Assembly: GCA_002786855.1 (NCBI GenBank)
Contig: PCUU01000071.1
Coordinates: 1 to 39,979, forward strand
DNA length: 39,979 nt
Reading direction: 5' to 3'
Source: Cytophagales bacterium CG12_big_fil_rev_8_21_14_0_65_40_12
GTDB lineage: Bacteria; Bacteroidota; Bacteroidia; Cytophagales; Cyclobacteriaceae
Shown here: piece after piece, positions 35,662 through 39,979 of the stretch
How positions within the stretch are numbered: the first letter of the stretch is position 1
How the letters are laid out: every line of letters begins with the position of its first letter
The notes under the pieces: model-generated
The model's input: only the letters and a program-made list of their open reading frames with translations
Databases searched by the model: none
Told to the model about the DNA's origin: nothing
Made by a program: the position numbers and the translations under genes

Positions 35662-35687
35662 ATCCCGATTGGTAGCGAAGGAGCTAA
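35662..35687 (+). repeat. Imperfect 26-base direct repeat, copy 2
   Basis: Second copy of the repeat with core AGCGAAGGA. It also forms the right arm of a stem-loop with 35643-35658 (TTTTAGC pairs with GCTAAAA) and ends seven bases before the 40-bp palindrome. Confidence 0.55.
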
Positions 35688-35693
35688 AAATCT

Positions 35694-35733
35694 GTATACA
35701 TAATTTTCTTATGCATAAGAAAATTATGTATAC
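35694..35733. promoter_or_regulatory. Perfect 40-bp palindrome over the padR promoter (candidate operator)
   Basis: The 20 bases 35694-35713 (GTATACATAATTTTC then TTATG) are the exact reverse complement of 35714-35733, with no spacer. Symmetry stops at both ends (T and T). The right end overlaps TATACTTG (35729-35736), one base from the -7 consensus TAnnTTTG, and the padR ATG follows at 35740. A repressor bound here would block the promoter, so autoregulation by the PadR protein is the simplest reading (inference). Each half contains a GTATACATAA-type sub-site. Confidence 0.8.
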
Positions 35734-35736
35734 TTG
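35729..35736 (+). promoter_or_regulatory. Candidate -7 element TATACTTG for the padR operon
   Basis: Seven of the positions relevant to TAnnTTTG fit except the first T of TTTG. It ends 3 bases before the ATG at 35740, the same spacing as for galE, and overlaps the right edge of the palindrome. The TTG inside is in frame with padR but is more probably promoter than start codon. Confidence 0.45.
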
Positions 35737-35739
35737 TGC

Positions 35740-36078
35740 ATGTCATCAAGTAAACTGCTTAAAGGAAGTCTAGCCACCATTATTCTCAAGTTATTAGAAG
35801 AGAATGAAAAAATGTATGGCTACGAAATCACTCAAAGGGTTAAAGAGATCACGGCAGGTGAATTCAAGATCACCGAAGGTGCCCTTTACCCTTCTCTACA
35901 TAAATTAGAAGCCGAGGGCCTGCTCTCTACCGAAACCCAAATGGTAGAAAATAGAGTAAGAAAATATTACTCGCTTACCAAAGAAGGCAATGCCGAAGCA
36001 CATACCAAAGTGGCTGAACTCGAAGACTTTCTAGTGAACCTTCAAAAATTGTTGAACCCAAAACTTGGCTTAGGATGA
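35740..36078 (+). CDS. PadR family transcriptional regulator
   Basis: A 112-residue winged-helix repressor of the short PadR-s2 type. The whole domain is recognisable: LLKGSLATIILKLLEEN, KMYGYEITQRVKEITAGEF, the wing/recognition region ITEGALYPSLHKLEAEGLL, and RKYYSLTKEGN, then a short dimerisation helix. ATG 35740 is preferred to the TTG at 35734, which lies in the presumed promoter. Its stop overlaps the next ATG (ATGA), the first of five membrane-protein genes. In known systems short PadR proteins repress a neighbouring membrane protein or transporter and themselves. The ligand or signal is unknown. The 40-bp palindrome directly upstream is the likely operator. Confidence 0.94.
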   Translation: MSSSKLLKGSLATIILKLLEENEKMYGYEITQRVKEITAGEFKITEGALYPSLHKLEAEGLLSTETQMVENRVRKYYSLTKEGNAEAHTKVAELEDFLVNLQKLLNPKLGLG

Positions 36079-36773
36079 AACTTAGTCAGGAACAGCACGA
36101 GCAAATAGTATTCCATTTGCAGCATTTGGATATTGACTCTCAGGAGTTATTCGAAGAATTCTATGATCATATTGTCAGTTCTTATGAAAAGCATTTACAG
36201 GTTAATCCCGACCTGAGTCTTAAATCTCATATATGGGATTACTTACAGCCAGAGTTTGGGGGAGTGGGTGGTTTCAAAGATGTGATCAAGAAACACGAGA
36301 AAACCATCGCTTGGAATGTAAGCAAGAAAATTGTAATCACTGCCTTATCAGCATTCAAAGGCAAAAATCTTCTCTACTCTGCAGGAGTATTTCTCTCAAC
36401 TTGGGGTCTAATGGCAACTTCTAAAAACCTAACCGTCATGGTTGGTTTAATCATTGCCTGCTTTTGTATTCCTATGACCATAGTAATTAAAAAACATTAT
36501 CAGTTCAAAAAATCATTACGAGAAAGTAATCCTGGTTATTACCGAAACCTGCGCAATGGCACAATTATGCTGTACACTACGCTGTCTTTGTCTACACTTT
36601 ATAACCTTGGGCATCTTGTCAGCAAAAGTCTAGACAGTCATGCTGGATTTAACCATCTATATACTCAGACCGCACTGTTTCAAGCAACCTTAATTGGCCT
36701 CGCCATACTCTACTGCTATACTATGCTCACAGTAATGAAACATGATTTCAAAACCAAACTACTGACAACATGA
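36075..36773 (+). CDS. PadR-linked four-helix membrane protein, paralogue 1
   Basis: A 232-residue protein without a described function that I recognise. The N-terminal about 90 residues are soluble and helical, with LSQEQHEQIVFHLQHLDI, then ELFEEFYDHIVSSYEK (residues about 24-39) and LQPEFGGVGGFKDVIKKHE. Four predicted transmembrane segments follow at about 97-116, 119-138, 161-182 and 200-222. The FEEFYDHI motif, FGG turn and overall layout recur in the next two genes. It begins inside the padR stop (ATGA) and ends in another ATGA with the next gene, so all are translationally coupled. It is the longest of the five. A membrane sensor or anti-regulator partner of PadR is possible (inference). 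Confidence 0.8.
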   Translation: MKLSQEQHEQIVFHLQHLDIDSQELFEEFYDHIVSSYEKHLQVNPDLSLKSHIWDYLQPEFGGVGGFKDVIKKHEKTIAWNVSKKIVITALSAFKGKNLLYSAGVFLSTWGLMATSKNLTVMVGLIIACFCIPMTIVIKKHYQFKKSLRESNPGYYRNLRNGTIMLYTTLSLSTLYNLGHLVSKSLDSHAGFNHLYTQTALFQATLIGLAILYCYTMLTVMKHDFKTKLLTT

Positions 36774-37450
36774 GCCTAACCACCACACAGCATGATGTAT
36801 TAGTAAAGTACCTCAAGGATGTAGGCATTAGAAATCAAGAGCCTTTCGAGGAGTTTTACGACCACATTGTAACCGCCTTTGAAAAAAGTGATATTACCGA
36901 TATTAGGTTATTTATCAAAGAAGTGATTGAACCAGCTTTTGGCGGTGAAACAGGGATTCAAAAAATTCTTAAAGAAGATTCTAAATCAGTCACAAGGCAT
37001 TACCGAAAAGTAATGAGAAGGAAAATCATTTCTTACTTCAATGGGTACTTAGTAGTGATCCCTTTGAGTTTATTTCTTCTGATCTATCTATCCTTCACAT
37101 TAGCAGAACCCAAGAAGATTCTCGCATGGATATTGATTCTGACATCTACCCCGCCAATGGTCTTCTCTATTTATTTGTTTTTAAAATTCAGAATTCACTC
37201 AAAGCGAAATAAAACACAGTTCAAACCCTCACTCAAACATGAGGAATTACATAGGCTAAGTGTTATTGGGCTGTTTACTCTAATCTTACACAACATTCTT
37301 TTACTGGATGTGGAAGCGAATATGCTCAATGAATGGCTCATAACATGGCTTCCCATCTTGGCCTTTAGTTTTACTGTTTTCAGTCTATTATCTCTCAGCT
37401 GCATTCGGTTAATAAAGGAAGAAATCGTACCTAAACTGATTATCCAATGA
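36770..37450 (+). CDS. PadR-linked four-helix membrane protein, paralogue 2
   Basis: A 226-residue paralogue of unknown function. The N-terminus SLTTTQHDVLVKYLKDVGI and QEPFEEFYDHIVTAFEK are followed by EPAFGGETGIQKILKED, then four hydrophobic segments at about 93-112, 118-140, 162-182 and 190-216. The first about 34 residues match paralogue 3 at 26 positions, and the underlying DNA is also very similar at the start, pointing to a relatively recent tandem duplication or gene conversion limited to the N-terminal domain. The membrane parts have diverged strongly. Both ends overlap neighbours by four bases (ATGA). Confidence 0.8.
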   Translation: MSLTTTQHDVLVKYLKDVGIRNQEPFEEFYDHIVTAFEKSDITDIRLFIKEVIEPAFGGETGIQKILKEDSKSVTRHYRKVMRRKIISYFNGYLVVIPLSLFLLIYLSFTLAEPKKILAWILILTSTPPMVFSIYLFLKFRIHSKRNKTQFKPSLKHEELHRLSVIGLFTLILHNILLLDVEANMLNEWLITWLPILAFSFTVFSLLSLSCIRLIKEEIVPKLIIQ

Positions 37451-38133
37451 GCCTAACCACAGCACAGCACGATATATTGGTGAAGTACCTCAAGGAGATA
37501 GAAATCAAAACTCAGGAGCCTTTCGAAGAATTCTATGATCATATTGCTACAGCAATTGAAAAAGAGCAACCTGACGACATTAATGAATTTATAAGGGAAG
37601 TTATTCAGCCCTCTTTTGGGGGAGTAAAAGGGATCAAAAGAATATTACTCAATCAAAGAGAGTTGAGACAAAAGCTCATATGGAAAAGGGCAAAAAAGAT
37701 ATTCTGGAGTCTTTTTGGATGGCCATCAATTGTGCTTATAATGATCGGTTTTATACTCGTTCAAATTAGTTTTAATCAATTCGGTCTAAAATTCACTATG
37801 GGATTAACGCTAAGCTTGGGTTTGTTTTTACCTTTCCTTATTTACTTGATTGCAGCTATACGGTTATTTATTTTATTTGGATATGAGAACAAACCCTATA
37901 ATAGTACAGAATCTTTAAAAGCAATTTTCACTCTTATCCATTTACCTATCGCTCTACTTAATGTCCTAAATTTCTTGATTGTGCCGATCATATTTGGTCG
38001 AGGGGCTTTTACCACTTTCTTACTCAATAATGTTTGGGCAAACACTTTGCTATGCGCTTTTGCCCTCCTTTATGGCTTTACCTGCTTAAAGCTTCTGAAA
38101 GAGAACTTCACCTTTAAACTAGAGTTGAAATGA
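37447..38133 (+). CDS. PadR-linked four-helix membrane protein, paralogue 3
   Basis: A 228-residue paralogue of unknown function. SLTTAQHDILVKYLKEIEI and QEPFEEFYDHIATAIEK nearly repeat paralogue 2, followed by QPSFGGVKGIKRILLNQ. Four membrane segments lie at about 91-110, 114-142, 158-180 and 194-216. The cytosolic linker before the first helix is strongly basic (RQKLIWKRAKK), which fits an inside location for the N-terminal domain. ATGA overlaps join it to both neighbours. Confidence 0.8.
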   Translation: MSLTTAQHDILVKYLKEIEIKTQEPFEEFYDHIATAIEKEQPDDINEFIREVIQPSFGGVKGIKRILLNQRELRQKLIWKRAKKIFWSLFGWPSIVLIMIGFILVQISFNQFGLKFTMGLTLSLGLFLPFLIYLIAAIRLFILFGYENKPYNSTESLKAIFTLIHLPIALLNVLNFLIVPIIFGRGAFTTFLLNNVWANTLLCAFALLYGFTCLKLLKENFTFKLELK

Positions 38134-38774
38134 AACTAGCACACTATCAAATCGAGCATATCAAGGCTTATATAGAGGATCAGGGCATTTGTTACTACGA
38201 TGTTCGGGATGAATTAGTAGACCATATTGCCTCTTCTGTTGAAGATGGTATGAGCAGAGAAAACTTGACCTTTGCAAAAGCATTTGCCCAAAGTATTGAG
38301 GCTATAAATTGCAAAACCATACAGCGCAAGAGAATGCAAGCTTCCACTTATGCCGTACATCGCGAACTGCTGAGAGAATTGGTGGCCACATCAACAAGCA
38401 TTCGAATTCTGGCTTTGGGGTTTATCTTTGGGGTTTGTTATCTCATATTCAATAGCGCATTACCCACGGAAAGTGTTGTGAAACTGTTAAAGACTTTAAG
38501 CATATGTGCTGTTATAATCCCTCTGTTACTCTCCCTCTTCGATAGAAAAAATAGGCCTTATAACTACACAGCATTTATCAGCATCTTCAACACTTTATTC
38601 CTTTATGTTATTATTCTAAATGGTGCAGAAAACCATGGTGCCCTTGACGGTCTCAAACTTCAACCTCTGTTCTACCCCATTTACTTTACTATTATTTTCA
38701 CCTGTATTTACTTAAGCTATTCTATTGCCTTTAAACAGTATCAAAAAATAAAGAACCATGTCGCTTACCGTTGA
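38130..38774 (+). CDS. PadR-linked four-helix membrane protein, paralogue 4 (divergent)
   Basis: A 214-residue, more divergent member. The N-terminal domain reads LAHYQIEHIKAYIEDQGI, then CYYDVRDELVDHIASSVED, so the motif is VDHIAS instead of YDHIV/A, and the FGG turn is absent. Four hydrophobic segments lie at about 92-111, 116-136, 147-164 and 178-198. A similar N-terminal pattern (EQI..I..YI...GI.Y.D.R.E..DHIAS.IE) is, to my knowledge, seen in uncharacterised Bacteroidota membrane proteins. It overlaps the previous gene by four bases and the next by 17. Function unknown. Confidence 0.78.
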   Translation: MKLAHYQIEHIKAYIEDQGICYYDVRDELVDHIASSVEDGMSRENLTFAKAFAQSIEAINCKTIQRKRMQASTYAVHRELLRELVATSTSIRILALGFIFGVCYLIFNSALPTESVVKLLKTLSICAVIIPLLLSLFDRKNRPYNYTAFISIFNTLFLYVIILNGAENHGALDGLKLQPLFYPIYFTIIFTCIYLSYSIAFKQYQKIKNHVAYR

Positions 38775-39432
38775 GCAAATAGCAGCAATCAAAGCCTTTA
38801 TTAATAAGCGCGGCTTTAATACCATTGAGGTGGAGATGGAAATTCTAGACCACGTTGCCTCTGCGGTTGAAGCCAAATTAGAAGCAGACCCTAAAAAGGC
38901 ACTAGAAAAGGCAATTCAAGAAGTTCATGCTGGTTTTGGTGTATTTGGTTTTGCTACTATTGAAGAGGAAAAAGCAAAATACTTCCATACCATAATAAGG
39001 AAGCAGTTATGGAAAGAGCTTAAAAATTACTTTGTAGGTCGTAAAATTTGGATTACCCTCTTAACGCTATTCACGTTATCCCTATCGACAAAATGGTTTC
39101 TTTCAAATGAAATTTATTTGAGAACTTTTCCTTTTGCCGCGGGTATTGTACTTGTAATCTACGCATACCTCACCAACTACTTAAAGTATAGGAAGTGGAG
39201 GAACCGGTCATTGATGCTCTCAGTGGCAGGGCTACCTTTGTTAGTTCTTCAACCTAATCTTGGAAATTTTATCGGGATCATATCTGAAGAAGTTGCCGCG
39301 TCAAATACCTTGTTAGCATCAGGACTTTACGTAGGTCTATTTCTGTTGATGATTATTGCCACCTTAGCAATCAAGGATACAATGACATGGGCTTTTCACT
39401 GGACCAATGAGCGATATTTGAAATACGCCTAA
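38758..39432 (+). CDS. PadR-linked four-helix membrane protein, paralogue 5
   Basis: A 224-residue last member of the array. The N-terminus SLTVEQIAAIKAFINKRGF is followed by EVEMEILDHVASAVEAKLE, the LDHVAS form of the motif, and by HAGFGVFGFATIEEEKAKYF, which keeps an FG turn like paralogues 1-3. Four predicted membrane segments lie at about 95-115, 121-142, 149-173 and 184-206. It starts 17 bases inside paralogue 4, a longer overlap than the ATGA used elsewhere in the operon. Its stop is at the A-run of a hairpin that terminates the convergent GH3 gene. Function unknown. Confidence 0.78.
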   Translation: MSLTVEQIAAIKAFINKRGFNTIEVEMEILDHVASAVEAKLEADPKKALEKAIQEVHAGFGVFGFATIEEEKAKYFHTIIRKQLWKELKNYFVGRKIWITLLTLFTLSLSTKWFLSNEIYLRTFPFAAGIVLVIYAYLTNYLKYRKWRNRSLMLSVAGLPLLVLQPNLGNFIGIISEEVAASNTLLASGLYVGLFLLMIIATLAIKDTMTWAFHWTNERYLKYA

Positions 39433-39471
39433 AAAAATGCCATTGACCTATCCGAAGATTGATCAATGGCA
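39431..39471 (-). terminator. Rho-independent terminator for the minus-strand GH3 gene
   Basis: TGCCATTGA (39438-39446) pairs with TCAATGGCA (39463-39471) around 16 bases. The seven A bases at 39431-39437 give a T7 tail on the minus strand, so it works for the GH3 gene. On the plus strand no T-run follows, so it gives only a stem after the padR operon. The tail overlaps the last two bases of paralogue 5. Confidence 0.75.
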
Positions 39472-39502
39472 ACCAATTGTATGAAAATTGATTCTTAGTT
39501 CT

Positions 39503-39979
39503 TTATAACTCAAGAAAACTTTCAAGCTTTATGGTTCTTGATGAATTTCCTAAACGAATGGTATAAGCACCCGGCTCTAGCATCCAGCCCGAAATACTTT
39601 CATTCCAATAACTCAATTCTTTGATAGGGACTTTCAATGCAATGACCTCAGTTTCTCCAGCGCCAAGCATCTTTGTTTTAGCAAATGCCTTTAACTCTTT
39701 CTCAGGTCGATCGATGGTGGAATTTGGTTTGGAAACATAGACTTGAGCGACTTCTTTACCCGGCAGTTCACCCGTATTTTGAATACTGAAACTGATGTTA
39801 ATCGTATCATTTACCACGACCACATTCAAATCGCTGAAACCGAAATCGGTATAAGAAAGACCGTAACCAAACGGATAAGCGACTTCTAATCCAGCCCGAT
39901 CGAAATGTCGGTAACCCACATAAATGCCTTCTTCATAAAGCGTATAATCCCTGTTCCTTACTTTGTCCTCTTCCTTCAC
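39503..39979 (-). CDS. Glycoside hydrolase family 3 beta-glucosidase, C-terminal part (cut by window edge)
   Basis: The visible 158 residues are the C-terminal end of a GH3 enzyme. EEGIYVGYRHFD followed by VAYPFGYGLSYTDF is the characteristic junction, and the rest (from SDLNVVVVNDTINISFSIQNTG, read in two parts, to the end) is the fibronectin III-like domain with PGKEVAQVYVSKP. The catalytic (alpha/beta)8 and sandwich domains lie outside the window. The GTG at the edge is an internal valine codon, not a start. By family knowledge it hydrolyses terminal beta-glucosides or xylosides, often in the periplasm. A terminator follows the stop. Confidence 0.92.
   Translation of the reverse strand: MKEEDKVRNRDYTLYEEGIYVGYRHFDRAGLEVAYPFGYGLSYTDFGFSDLNVVVVNDTINISFSIQNTGELPGKEVAQVYVSKPNSTIDRPEKELKAFAKTKMLGAGETEVIALKVPIKELSYWNESISGWMLEPGAYTIRLGNSSRTIKLESFLEL

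Larger units (their letters stand above)
35302..35693. other. Non-coding spacer with degenerate repeat elements
   Basis: About 390 bases without a credible gene on either strand. It holds two copies of a 26-base imperfect direct repeat (35448 and 35662), a GTCATTCCGCAGGAATC stretch at about 35554-35572 resembling the dispersed extragenic elements of many bacterial genomes, and a long imperfect stem-loop (35643-35689: TTTTAGC and CGCT paired with AGCG and GCTAAAA). I see no tRNA and no riboswitch that I can name. Confidence 0.5.

Noticed and set aside
35302-35693. Possible small RNA or riboswitch in the spacer before padR
   Set aside because: The stem-loop is imperfect and matches no riboswitch class that I can recognise; repeats explain it better.

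Overview
The window looks like a chromosomal segment of a marine-type Bacteroidota, probably order Cytophagales (Roseivirga/Marivirga-like). This is inferred from gene content (keto-carotenoid genes, capsule-assembly Wzi family proteins, a Cys-rich PheS insert), from promoter -7 elements of the TAnnTTTG type, from the general lack of Shine-Dalgarno sequences, and from AT-rich DNA. No rRNA, tRNA, CRISPR array or insertion sequence was recognised. Both ends cut a gene: crtI at the left edge and a GH3 beta-glucosidase at the right edge.

Layout. 1-3152 (+): carotenoid genes crtI (partial), crtB and crtW with ispH between them, joining the last step of the MEP pathway to phytoene synthesis, desaturation and ketolation. 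3184-7527 (-): a tightly packed glycan operon with a polyprenyl-phosphate-sugar synthase-like GT2, a processive-type GT2, a polytopic DUF2029/mannosyltransferase-like protein and an exported FecR-like protein. 7750-12383: single genes (pirin, class V aminotransferase, KilA-N protein, small secreted protein, superoxide dismutase, tadA). 12510-22312 (+): aspS, then a partner-switching module (SpoIIE-type phosphatase, STAS protein, RsbW-like kinase) that runs into three periplasmic SurA/PpiC-type chaperone genes and a MoxR ATPase. 22309-24188 (-): 3-hydroxyacyl-CoA dehydrogenase and pheS. 24263-32169: surface polysaccharide genes (galE, ugd, UDP-glucuronate decarboxylase, two Wzi-family proteins and an initiating sugar-phosphate transferase). 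32291-35301: a sodium:alanine symporter, divergent from the scoA/scoB ketoacid CoA-transferase genes.

The most unusual part is 35694-39432. A small PadR-type repressor gene is preceded by a perfect 40-bp palindrome that overlaps its promoter. It is translationally coupled, by ATGA overlaps, to five consecutive paralogous membrane proteins. Each has an N-terminal cytosolic helical domain with a conserved [YV/L]DH[IV] motif followed by four predicted transmembrane segments. I do not recognise a described function for this six-gene array. It resembles, at the level of layout only, the PadR plus membrane-partner pairs of Firmicutes, but here the partner is expanded to five copies.

Other regulatory structure: a 16-bp palindrome matching ATGT-N8-ACAT before pirin, inverted repeats before the aminotransferase and the SpoIIE gene, a 14-bp-arm inverted repeat inside the KilA-N gene, and -7 elements 2-4 bases from the start codon of several genes, suggesting leaderless or near-leaderless mRNAs.
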